From: Thermodesulfobacteriota bacterium
GTDB taxonomy: Bacteria > Desulfobacterota_D > UBA1144 > Nemesobacterales > CSP1-2
NCBI GenBank assembly: GCA_035559815.1
Contig: DATMAT010000019.1
Coordinates: 1-64,000, forward strand
Direction of reading: 5' to 3'
Length of the DNA stretch: 64,000 bases
Shown one piece after another: positions 16,836 through 24,880 of the stretch. A program made the translations under genes and the position numbers. The notes under the pieces are model-generated. The model ran no database searches. It was not told the DNA's origin and saw only the letters and a program-made list of their open reading frames with translations. Numbering within the stretch: the stretch's first letter is position 1; each line of letters starts with the position of its first letter.

Positions 16836-17897
16836 TTAGAGTTCTTCTGCTAATTTTTTGGTGAGTTCGGCAGCCGGAGTCTCTTTGCACCCAGTGGTGT
16901 TCTGGCCAGCCCAGAGTGGGGAGAAATCGCCGGAGCCCCGGCTTTCCGCCTTGGCGCGTAAAGGAGCGATGGCGGAAGCGGCTAGAGGAAAAGGGGGTAC
17001 AATTGAGCTGATTGGCCCAAGCTCTCTCATTATACGGTTCACGATTCCCCGCGCCGGTCGTCCGCTGAAAAGGTTTGTGAGTGCCGTGTGCAGAGCGGCC
17101 TCACTCTTTAGTGAAGCCCGGTGTACTACGCTTGTGGTGGCTTCCGGGCAGAGTAGATAAGCTGTACCAATCTGCACGCCGGCTGAGCCAAGCATCATAG
17201 CAGCCGCAACACCTCTCGCATCGGCGATGCCGCCGGCGGCAATGACCGGGACCTTTACTTTCCGCACGATCTGTGACACCAGAGCAAACGTGCCAACCTG
17301 GGTAGTTAAGTCGTCTGACAAGAACATTCCGCGATGTCCGCCTGCTTCGAGGCCTTGTGCAATGATGGCATCGACACCGTTTGCTTCGAGCCAGAGGGCC
17401 TCTTCAACGGTGGTCGCCGAAGAGATAACCTTCGAGCCCAGGGCCTTAACTCGTGCCAGCAATTCTGCCGATGGTAAACCGAAATGAAAGCTCACCACAG
17501 CGGGCTTGAATTCATCCAGCACGTCGGCGGCTTCTGGGCTGAACGGCGCGCGTCCCGGCCCGACGGGAATGGTTTTCGGGTCGATGCCAAGCTCATTGTA
17601 ATACGGCAAAAGTGCGGCTCTCCATGCTGCTTCGAGCTCGACGCTAGGCGTAGGTGGCTGGTGGCAAAAGAAATTGACGTTGAAGGGCTTGTCAGTTTGT
17701 GCCTTGATCGCTCTTAGTTCATCGCGCGTGACTTCAAGACTTAGCATAGCGCAGGGGAGTGAGCCCAGCCCGCCAGCATTGGACACAGCGACCGCCAGAG
17801 CGCTTCCTTGCACACCGGCCATAGGTGCCTGAATTATGGGTAGCTCTATTCCCAGGAGTTGTTGCAGGGTCATCCTTTGAACCCGAATCCGTCTCAT
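16836..17897 (-). CDS. Nitronate monooxygenase (2-nitropropane dioxygenase family)
   Basis: The 353-residue protein is an FMN TIM barrel: LPIIQAPMAGVQGSALAVAV at the start, NVNFFCHQPP, VVSFHFGLPS, VDAIIAQGLEAGGHRGMF (with the catalytic-region His) and VPVIAAGGIADARGVAAAM for phosphate binding. This is the NMO layout. It oxidises alkyl nitronates, detoxifying nitro compounds such as 3-nitropropionate. The second ATG (17873, MTLQQ) is an equally possible start. It is monocistronic. Confidence 0.88.
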   Translation of the reverse strand: MRRIRVQRMTLQQLLGIELPIIQAPMAGVQGSALAVAVSNAGGLGSLPCAMLSLEVTRDELRAIKAQTDKPFNVNFFCHQPPTPSVELEAAWRAALLPYYNELGIDPKTIPVGPGRAPFSPEAADVLDEFKPAVVSFHFGLPSAELLARVKALGSKVISSATTVEEALWLEANGVDAIIAQGLEAGGHRGMFLSDDLTTQVGTFALVSQIVRKVKVPVIAAGGIADARGVAAAMMLGSAGVQIGTAYLLCPEATTSVVHRASLKSEAALHTALTNLFSGRPARGIVNRIMRELGPISSIVPPFPLAASAIAPLRAKAESRGSGDFSPLWAGQNTTGCKETPAAELTKKLAEEL

Positions 17898-18197
17898 GCT
17901 CCCGGCACGATCCTTTTAGTACTGCCTTACCATGAGTCTTACCATAGCATTCCTGCGCGTTAAGCAGTTGGCTAGGGTGTAGAAATGCAGTCTAACCCTT
18001 TACGGTACTGGAATCAAATGCGGGTCACTTCTAAGGCTAGGGGTAGTCTCGCACATGTACCAATCTGTCTGTCAGATAGTACATCACACGGAACACAAGG
18101 TTCTTCTTGAAGTAAGTTAAGACATTTTGCGAATCCGGTGCCTAAAGCCTGAATTTGTCTTAATCCGTATCCGGTTCAAGAGGTAGAGTTTCTTTCG
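17898..18197. other. Gap without recognised features
   Basis: Three hundred bases between nitronate monooxygenase and the lipoprotein gene. No gene, repeat or strong terminator is seen. Confidence 0.4.
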
Positions 18198-18974
18198 TTA
18201 TTCAAAGGAGACCAATTCTGCATCCTCGTCGATCGCCAGACCTATTCCCCGCACATATACTTTTAAGTCTCTTGCACCGCCTTCGAGGGGATTGCAGTCC
18301 TCGGTCGTTAGCGTATCGTCAAAGTCTCCAGCCGGAACTTCTATAGGCCCGCCTAATGCTAGAACTTCCGCTTGGTCTTCGGCTACGCCGGGTGCGCCCT
18401 CCTGCATGAACACGTCACCAACTTGCGGGTCAGCAGGCATAACAATGCCGGGCACGTTTCCATTTTCTCCAGCGCGCCAAGCGCCTTCGTGGCTGGGCTC
18501 TTCTCCGTTACAAAGAAACTCATCCCCGACCTCCTCAAGCCCGTCGTTGCATTCATCTACGTCCTCGCCGAAGTAGCAGACAGTGCCGTCCGGTGCCTGG
18601 GCGAAAAAGTTCCGTGAAACCTCGACTAGCACACCGTCCTCAAATTCGACCTCCTCCACAACACGCGTTTCTACACCGGCAACCTCTTCCGTCTCGTCCA
18701 AAACATTTATTTCTATCCTGATCTCGGTACCTTCGTCGTCCACTCCCTCAAGCACACTCTGACTGCCCACCACCGCCGGGAAGAAGCCGTTGTCAATAAT
18801 TAACGAGAACGGGCCGCCTGTCTCCGGGTCGCAAACCTCGATACTCAGGGTGGTCGCTGGGCATACTCCGCCACCGCCGTCACCGTCACACCCACCCCCC
18901 CAGAGGACAAGGAAAAGAGAAAAACATAGAGCAAATACATAGGTTAATCGTCTCATGGTTATTGTTTTTTTCAT
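18198..18974 (-). CDS. Acidic secreted lipoprotein, unknown function
   Basis: The 258 residues start with MKKTITMRRL, a hydrophobic core and LWGGGC, a lipobox-like cleavage site followed by Gly/Asp-rich CDGDGGGG. The mature protein is very acidic and beta-rich; notable segments are DGTVCYFGEDVDECNDG, HEGAWRAGENGN and PADPQVGDVFMQE. I have seen this arrangement in uncharacterised bacterial lipoproteins but know no function. AAGGAGGGGAAA precedes the ATG. The upstream region shares an element and an extended -10 with the gene at 19270-20124, suggesting joint control. Confidence 0.75.
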   Translation of the reverse strand: MKKTITMRRLTYVFALCFSLFLVLWGGGCDGDGGGGVCPATTLSIEVCDPETGGPFSLIIDNGFFPAVVGSQSVLEGVDDEGTEIRIEINVLDETEEVAGVETRVVEEVEFEDGVLVEVSRNFFAQAPDGTVCYFGEDVDECNDGLEEVGDEFLCNGEEPSHEGAWRAGENGNVPGIVMPADPQVGDVFMQEGAPGVAEDQAEVLALGGPIEVPAGDFDDTLTTEDCNPLEGGARDLKVYVRGIGLAIDEDAELVSFE

Positions 18975-19006
18975 TTTCCCCTCCTTATGGCTCTATTTTT
19001 TTACTG

Positions 19007-19012
19007 ATATTA
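19007..19012 (-). promoter_or_regulatory. Extended -10 of the 18198-18974 gene
   Basis: Leftward TGT-TAATAT, 32 bases before the start codon and exactly 29 bases after the TGTAATGTT of the shared element. No good -35 hexamer sits at the normal distance, as expected for an activator-dependent promoter. Confidence 0.55.
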
Positions 19013-19040
19013 ACACAGGAGGATTACGGGAACCTTTCCT

Positions 19041-19065
19041 CAACATTACATCTTGGAAAGGTTTA
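19041..19065 (-). promoter_or_regulatory. Shared upstream element, copy 1 (candidate operator)
   Basis: A 25-base stretch, read leftward as TAAACCTTTCC then AAGATGTAATGTTG, is identical to 20188-20212. It stands at a matching position before the second secreted-protein gene. An OmpR-type two-component system is encoded next door (20565-22605), which makes its regulator the first candidate to bind. Confidence 0.6.
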
Positions 19066-19269
19066 CAGTAACCCTTAACCACGAAGACACGTAGGCACGA
19101 AGAAAACAGAAAAGCATTAAAATTTTCTATTTTCTCTGTCCTCCATTACTAGATAATATCGGTTAAATCGGGAAGACGAACCTTGAGGACAAAGCCCGTC
19201 CGGTTGTTAGAGGCTTCATCGAACGGGCCAGGCATTGCCCTTTACCAATCTAGTCGGCTTGCTTAATGA

Positions 19270-20124
19270 TCACTCCATCACGAAACAGGTCTCGACGGCT
19301 GTCTGATTTCCGCTTTCCTCTCTTACCAATACCTCTAGCTTGAGATCATCTCCCGAAGCAAAAAGTCCCTCAGGAACGACCACCATTGTCACATCAGGTG
19401 GGAGGTCGAGGGTAAACTTAAGGAGATTTGGCTCCTCCCGCTCGACGACGACCTGGTAGCCGACAATATTAATCCTTGGTGAAGATTTCGGCGTGCCTAT
19501 CTCCGGGTGTGATAGTGTGACCGGATCCCACTCTATAACGATGGGCTCGCCAACTGATGGGAGTGGGTCGGCATCGCAGTCGTCGGCCGCCGCTTCTCCG
19601 GAAATCAAGATATTGTCAGGAGGGGCAGGAATGATGTGCTTGAGCCGATCCGTGCTCTCCAGCTCCTCTCCCTCGAGAGTGATGCCGGAGATTTCGTATT
19701 TTCCCTCCGGGAACCGCTGGAAGAATTTTTCGGGCGGGAGCTCGTCGAAAGGTGGCTCGGCACTCTCGAAGAAAAGTTCGGTAAGGCCTTGCCGTCCCAG
19801 ACGGCCTTTGTTTTCAACCGAGAGAATCTGGCGTTCGTTCGGGTCTTCGATCTGGAGCATCCTCCAGGGTTCTCCATCGATGAGAGCGTGGATTCCCAAA
19901 TCTCCATCTGTGTCGTTGAGCTCGAGGAAGATGTTCGACACGTCAAAAGGGATCTCGTCACCCTGCGCCTTGGCGGTGCTGCCAGGCAGCCCGAGCAAGA
20001 TGAATGTTGCAACTATCGCTAAAAAACATGCTGCAATGTATTCGATCCACGATGCATGATTTATCCTGTATCTTGCATCCTGAATCCTATAAACAAGCGC
20101 TTCTAATCCTTTTATGCTTTTCAT
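19270..20124 (-). CDS. Secreted protein of unknown function
   Basis: The 284 residues have a long N-region, a hydrophobic core (about 33-48, FLAIVATFILLGLPG) and STAKAQ as a likely signal-peptidase site. The mature part is acidic and beta-rich (NIFLELNDTDGDLGIHALID, KYEISGITLEGEE, VTMVVVPEGLF), suggesting a periplasmic or surface beta-sandwich. The residues IQDARYRINHASW ahead of the signal core are encoded by a dispersed repeat, also seen at the end of hemH. AAGGAGGTGCAAC gives a strong ribosome binding site. No family recognised. Confidence 0.7.
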   Translation of the reverse strand: MKSIKGLEALVYRIQDARYRINHASWIEYIAACFLAIVATFILLGLPGSTAKAQGDEIPFDVSNIFLELNDTDGDLGIHALIDGEPWRMLQIEDPNERQILSVENKGRLGRQGLTELFFESAEPPFDELPPEKFFQRFPEGKYEISGITLEGEELESTDRLKHIIPAPPDNILISGEAAADDCDADPLPSVGEPIVIEWDPVTLSHPEIGTPKSSPRINIVGYQVVVEREEPNLLKFTLDLPPDVTMVVVPEGLFASGDDLKLEVLVREESGNQTAVETCFVME

Positions 20125-20153
20125 GTTGCACCTCCTTAACTGGTTTTATGCAG

Positions 20154-20159
20154 ATAATA
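20154..20159 (-). promoter_or_regulatory. Extended -10 of the 19270-20124 gene
   Basis: Leftward TGA-TATTAT, 29 bases before the start codon and exactly 29 bases after TGTAATGTT of the shared element, the same spacing as at 19007-19012. Confidence 0.55.
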
Positions 20160-20187
20160 TCAGGAGATAGTTGCCGGAAGATTTCCC

Positions 20188-20212
20188 CAACATTACATCT
20201 TGGAAAGGTTTA
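20188..20212 (-). promoter_or_regulatory. Shared upstream element, copy 2 (candidate operator)
   Basis: Identical over 25 bases to 19041-19065, and followed in both copies by G-R-G-G-A-A-A. It lies 63 bases before its gene, against 66 for copy 1. Confidence 0.6.
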
Positions 20213-20349
20213 GAAAATATTAAGAATGGATCACAATTTTGTCCGATCAGCTGCCTGAGAGCGACTAAGCACTAAGGCAGTAAGTTATACAAATTCAGCT
20301 AACGTATACCCACTACTACTTGCTCTCGGTCGGGTTGAATTCTAGCAAA

Positions 20350-20440
20350 ACCCGTTCGTCCTGAGCCTGGTGGTCGAAGGACGCAGTTATGTCGGAGTGA
20401 ACGCTTATCATCCTTCGATGAACTCAGGATCAGCGGGTAC
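20350..20440. repeat. CCTTCGA/CTCAGG-type palindromic repeat
   Basis: TCCTGAGCCTGGTGGTCGAAGG pairs with CCTTCGATGAACTCAGGA over most of its length, forming a large imperfect hairpin in the gap between the secreted-protein gene and the sensor kinase. Related copies lie near 10157, 11225 and 51643. Confidence 0.6.
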
Positions 20441-20564
20441 TTATCTAGGAAGATTATTTCACTGGAGAGAATTGTTATTTCTTAGATGATATTACGCTAA
20501 GTTAAGAATATAACCCGTTTATTGGGTGATCCCAGTGTCTCAGTGGTGAATAGTTACTCAGAAG

Positions 20565-21950
20565 TTAGGTGGGGAAATAAACCGTGAAAACAGAGCCAGT
20601 GCCCGGCTGGCTGTAAACCTCGACATATCCTCTATGTGCCCCGACGATGGCTTTGACCAAGCTCAAGCCCAGCCCGAGTCCCTTTTGTGACCGGCTTTTA
20701 TCGCCCCGGTACAGGCGATCCCAGATTTTATCAAGCTCTTCCGGTGAAATTCCGACTCCGGTGTCTTTAACGGTGATAGCAACCTCCTGCTCTCTCCGAC
20801 AGGCTTCAACTTCCACTCTCCCGCCAGCCGGGGTGTACTTGATTGCGTTATCGACCAGATTTGCCAGTACCTGCCGTATCCAGTTGCGGTCGGCCTTTAA
20901 ATAGAGCTCACCGGGCAAGCCAATATGCACGGAAACGCCTTTTTCTTCGGCGACATAATTATAGAGTTCGACGACGTCCTCGATAAGAGGGGCAACGTTT
21001 ATCTCTTCCGGATTAAGCTTCATGGTTCCGGTCTCCGCTTCCGATACATCCATTAGCGTATTTAACATCACGAGAATACGTTCTGACTCCTCCACGCAGT
21101 CGCTTAAAGCCTCGCGGAGGACGTCCGGGTTCTGCTCAGTCTGTAATGCTATTTCAGCGGTGCCCCTAAGTCTGGTCATCGGCGTTCGCAGGTCGTGGGC
21201 GACGTTATCCAGAACGTTTCGCATTCCATTCATAAGGCCTTCGATTTTTTCGAGCATAGTATTAAACAGCGAGATCAACTCTCCGTGCAATTTATCGGTT
21301 TGATCGGGGGGAACTCTCACGTCTATCTTGCCGCTTGAAACGATAGAATTAAGCGTATTGATGAGTTGTTTAATGGGATTGAGGGCACGGTCAGCAATGA
21401 ATAAGCCGCCTAAATAAGCAAAAAGGACTATGGGGATGATAGCGATCATATATACTTTGCGAATACTGCTTAAAAGATCTTCCCGCTCGACTATGTCTTG
21501 ACCCATTTGCAAGATCGTGCCGTCGGGCATGCTCATGGAGGTTATTTCGAATTCGTCCTGGTGACCGGCGCCCTTTAGATATTTCCACTCGTTCTTTTGG
21601 AGAAGGGTGCCCTCTTCCAGTTGCTCGGCATTCAAGGCGGGCCAGTCTTTCGGAATCCATGAGACAAGCGCCTTGTTTTGCTCTCCGACTAGGCGAACGA
21701 GAAAGGTCTCGTCCTCATCTTCGTACACATCCTCTCTTAAAGCTTCCAATCCATCTTTCCGGTAAATCTCTGCAAACTCATCTAAATCCTCCAAGATTTC
21801 CTTTCGGCTCTGCTCATAGATGAAAGAAGAAATGACCGTATAAGCGTAGATGTTTATTAACAGTGAGCAAAGAATGAAGAAAAAGGTGTACCAAGTTATG
21901 ATTCTAAAGCTGCTTGATTTAAGCAAGAGTTTAGGATTCTTTAAGAACAT
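20565..21950 (-). CDS. Two-component sensor histidine kinase
   Basis: The 461-residue protein has two membrane segments (about 18-40 and 167-187) around a 125-residue periplasmic sensor. A HAMP linker (about 185-240) follows, then a HisKA domain with the phospho-acceptor H252 in AHDLRTPMTRLRG and an ATPase domain with NLVDNAIKYTP (N box), DTGVGIS (G1) and KGLGLGLSLV. The periplasmic segment is acidic (DVYEDEDETF), which could suit metal or peptide sensing, but the signal is unknown. It overlaps the regulator gene by 20 bases and is co-transcribed after it. Confidence 0.92.
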   Translation of the reverse strand: MFLKNPKLLLKSSSFRIITWYTFFFILCSLLINIYAYTVISSFIYEQSRKEILEDLDEFAEIYRKDGLEALREDVYEDEDETFLVRLVGEQNKALVSWIPKDWPALNAEQLEEGTLLQKNEWKYLKGAGHQDEFEITSMSMPDGTILQMGQDIVEREDLLSSIRKVYMIAIIPIVLFAYLGGLFIADRALNPIKQLINTLNSIVSSGKIDVRVPPDQTDKLHGELISLFNTMLEKIEGLMNGMRNVLDNVAHDLRTPMTRLRGTAEIALQTEQNPDVLREALSDCVEESERILVMLNTLMDVSEAETGTMKLNPEEINVAPLIEDVVELYNYVAEEKGVSVHIGLPGELYLKADRNWIRQVLANLVDNAIKYTPAGGRVEVEACRREQEVAITVKDTGVGISPEELDKIWDRLYRGDKSRSQKGLGLGLSLVKAIVGAHRGYVEVYSQPGTGSVFTVYFPT

Positions 21951-22605
21951 AGCCCACCCCCCTGATAGTGTGAATCAACTTTCTCTCAAAATCCCGGTCA
22001 ATCTTGTCCCGTAACCTGCAAACCAATACGTCCACTACATTAGTTTGCGGGTCAAAGTTGTAATCATAGACATGCTCCATAATAAGGGTTTTGGAAACCA
22101 CCCTTCCGGCATTACGCATAAGGTATTCGAGCAGGGCAAATTCACGGGGTTGGAGAATAATCTTTCTATCCCCTCTGGTAACCTCCCGTTTAATAATGTC
22201 CATAGAGATATCTCCAAATGTCAGGCGTGTGGACTCGGCAGTTCCGCTGGCTCTCCTTATAAGCGCCTGCACGCGCGCCAAAAGCTCGGAAAAGGCAAAG
22301 GGCTTCGTAAGGTAATCGTCTCCCCCGGTCTGAAGCCCTTTAACCCGGTCGTCAACCGAACGCTTGGCGCTCAGTATGATCACCGGGGTGTTTATCTTTT
22401 TTCGTCGGAGTTCCTCTATCAGGGTTAAACCATCTAGTTTAGGCAGCATTATGTCTATGATCGCCGCATCGTAGGACTCGTGTAATGCCAGATGAAGGCC
22501 GTCCTCACCGTCTGACGCATGGTCAACGGCAAACCCCGCCTGTTTGAATCCTTTAACTATGAAAGAAGCGATCTTTTTATCGTCTTCTACGACTAGCACG
22601 CGCAT
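21931..22605 (-). CDS. OmpR-family response regulator (CusR/CopR-like)
   Basis: The 224 residues comprise a receiver domain with acidic pocket ED8-D9, phospho-acceptor D51 (IIDIMLPKLDG) and K103-type lysine in LTKPFAFSEL. The winged helix has LQPREFALLEYLMRNAGRVV and IHTIRGVGYVL. The wording is close to heavy-metal regulators, but no efflux genes are nearby. The nearest plausible targets are the two secreted-protein genes with the shared element. It precedes and overlaps its kinase gene. Confidence 0.92.
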   Translation of the reverse strand: MRVLVVEDDKKIASFIVKGFKQAGFAVDHASDGEDGLHLALHESYDAAIIDIMLPKLDGLTLIEELRRKKINTPVIILSAKRSVDDRVKGLQTGGDDYLTKPFAFSELLARVQALIRRASGTAESTRLTFGDISMDIIKREVTRGDRKIILQPREFALLEYLMRNAGRVVSKTLIMEHVYDYNFDPQTNVVDVLVCRLRDKIDRDFERKLIHTIRGVGYVLKES

Positions 22606-23055
22606 ATCTTATGACACCTTTCACGTGGATGTACGTCATTAATACGGTATGTCCGTTCACTTTGTGCCATGTATAGTGGTCCCCCGAAAATGGGGATAGG
22701 TTTGTCGGACTATCGAATTGTTGAAGGGCGATGAGGGTCCTTCGACTGGGCCCGGGACGAACGGGTATAAAGACCAACCCCATACGCTCAATGGATAACC
22801 TCCCCAATTTTTCATTTAACAGTATTCTCTGACCATTTTATAATAACTTAAATTTTCTTCATAACATACATATCGATTACTAAAAAGTATCCGCTGTCTA
22901 TTACACGGTCTCCGGCTGAAGAAAGTAGAGTGATGACAAGCTATTCACATAGCACCTACTTCGACTCAATTATTTAACCGTTTATTGTCCTTAATACTTG
23001 CGGACATACTGATAAAGACTGTAAACACTGGGGTTGACATCGGACCAGCGACTTT
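22606..23055. other. Gap between the two-component system and the restriction-modification genes
   Basis: No gene is supported. A CCTTCGACTGGGCCCGGGAC repeat fragment lies at about 22738. The rest is A/T-rich without recognised signals. Confidence 0.4.
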
Positions 23056-23780
23056 TTAGATGCTTTTCTTTTTTAATGCCCTTTCAATAATTTCTTTTAC
23101 AAACTCCGGAATTGGCTTACTATAGGCAACTGCATCCTCCTTCAGCCTTTCATATTGTTCAATTTCTGATCCTTGCCAAATTAAATCAAGGCGCCGAACT
23201 TGGCGCATAGCAACATGTGTATAATTTTCAGGATATGCCCAGTAACAGGATAAACATATTTCTTTTTTCTTAAGAGTTTTCCAGTTTTCGCAATGTTCAC
23301 ATGACCATGACTTGCGCGATTAGCAGAGCCACAGAGCAGCATAAAGTCATCCGGATTTAAACCGGATATATCACCGGCAACTTCGTATGGGACTCTGTGA
23401 TCAATTTGAAGTTCACGGACATCCACTTCTTCAAGATAGATAAAACACCTGCGCCCATATTTTTCTATAAGCTTCTCTTTAATCTGTTTCGACAGACCGG
23501 TTCGGCCAGCAATACGTCTGAAACGAATCTTCTTGGGATCCGCAAACCTGTAGGCAGCAATCTTGCGCCCATCAGAACCAACTACAGTAAAGCGCTCAAT
23601 AGGAATGCCGTGCTCTTTAACATCGCGTGCTGCACGAGGAGGGTGGTTGTAACCATAAATATTCTTTAATTCTTCGGTAGAGATGTGGCCGTGCTTAAGA
23701 ATGTGATCAATCACCGTCCGCGGGCGCTTTGCGGTGACTGACCTACACAACTCAAGGAACTCTTTTGGATACTTTACCAT
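23056..23780 (-). pseudogene. HNH restriction endonuclease, frameshifted
   Basis: The N-terminal half (MVKYPKEFLELCRSVTAKRP onward) reads well to LQIDHRVPYEVAGD and NPDDFMLLCGSANRA. This is an HNH core with the D-H pair and the downstream Asn. Just after it, at about 23311-23315, one base is missing. Restoring it gives KSWSCEHCENWKTLKKKEIC and LSCYWAYPENYTHVAMRQVR, the zinc-binding CxxC pairs and tail, up to a stop at 23056-23058. In the given frame the protein ends at 23181 with unrelated residues. It overlaps the methylase gene by 29 bases as its partner. Loss would leave an orphan methylase. Confidence 0.75.
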
Positions 23781-24696
23781 ACTTTGTTTTGGTCTCGAGA
23801 AGGGTCATCTGCTCGACATTATTTCTCTTGTGAAGATATGGTGTTGCACCAACCTCCTCAGTAAGAGGAGCTGAAAGATAAAGAGATTCAACCGTAATAA
23901 CTTCCCTGCCTAATAATGTCGCTTGGGATGATCGCCCAGCTTCCAATTCGATTTGAGTTAAGTTCAAGTGTTTAGGTAAAGTCTGGCCAAAAGTCTTAGA
24001 CCCAGTGCGCCCATCATAGCTAACAGCATAGCGGATTCCGCGTTGATTTAGTTCCTTTAAGGCTGCAACAAATTCTTCGAAAGAAACGCCAGTGAAGTAA
24101 CGCGAGTCTCTATCTCCGCAGACTCCCTGATAAGGAGGATCCATATAAACGACATCATCTTCATTTACGTTGGCAAGCACATCTCGATAATCATGGGATG
24201 AGATTACTGCTTTCCCCCGAAGTAACATAGAAACTCCCAAGATATTTTCACGCATAGTTTCTGGTTTTGTGCCGAGTCGTCGTTTGTCTGGACTCTGGTT
24301 GAATAGCCCCTCAGAATTGTACCTAATGGCTCCTTTCACACAGCGAGCTAGCAAATAAAGGAATAGCTTTGGATCGTGAGATCTGTTAAAGTCTTCACGA
24401 ATACGGTAATAATGCTCAAGAGTGTCTGGTCCCTGAGACATCCAAATTTTTTTGTATGAATCAGCAAGTTCTTCCGGATGGTTGATGATTAAACTCAACA
24501 GCTCAGCTAGAGGCTTGTTAAAATCATTTATCCAGTAGGTCTTGGCTCTACCGCGTGCGGCGCAAGCAATTGATATAGCAGCAGAGCCAGCGAACGGTTC
24601 AACCAAACGATCCATTTTAACAGGCAAATAGCGAAGTATAGTAAGAGCCAGACCTCGCTTGCTGCCTTGATATTGAATTGGATGGGGTACTTTCAT
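23752..24696 (-). CDS. DNA adenine N6-methyltransferase (Dam-type, type II)
   Basis: The 314-residue enzyme has QYQGSKRGLALTIL near the start, the AdoMet motif E34-PFAGSAAI and the catalytic D186-PPY189. This is the order of alpha-group Dam-like adenine methylases (D12 class). It overlaps the HNH endonuclease gene, so the pair is a type II restriction-modification system with methylase first. The recognition sequence cannot be read from the protein. The upstream gap holds no controller gene. Confidence 0.88.
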   Translation of the reverse strand: MKVPHPIQYQGSKRGLALTILRYLPVKMDRLVEPFAGSAAISIACAARGRAKTYWINDFNKPLAELLSLIINHPEELADSYKKIWMSQGPDTLEHYYRIREDFNRSHDPKLFLYLLARCVKGAIRYNSEGLFNQSPDKRRLGTKPETMRENILGVSMLLRGKAVISSHDYRDVLANVNEDDVVYMDPPYQGVCGDRDSRYFTGVSFEEFVAALKELNQRGIRYAVSYDGRTGSKTFGQTLPKHLNLTQIELEAGRSSQATLLGREVITVESLYLSAPLTEEVGATPYLHKRNNVEQMTLLETKTKYGKVSKRVP

Positions 24697-24880
24697 ACTC
24701 TTAACCTCAAAATCTTGAGTTACCTATAGCACAGAGAATAAAAAAAAAACTAGTTTTAAGTCAAGGAAAGTCACAGGCTTGACTATTCCTGTTTTCTTTC
24801 CATGAAATTAGCCGTAAAACATAGGAGAAACAATTTGGGTTAGAATTGTTGAGATAACACCATAAAACAGTCATTCGTTT

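Noticed and set aside
22577-22807. 76-codon ORF upstream of the response regulator
   Set aside because: Overlaps the regulator start and a repeat. No family.
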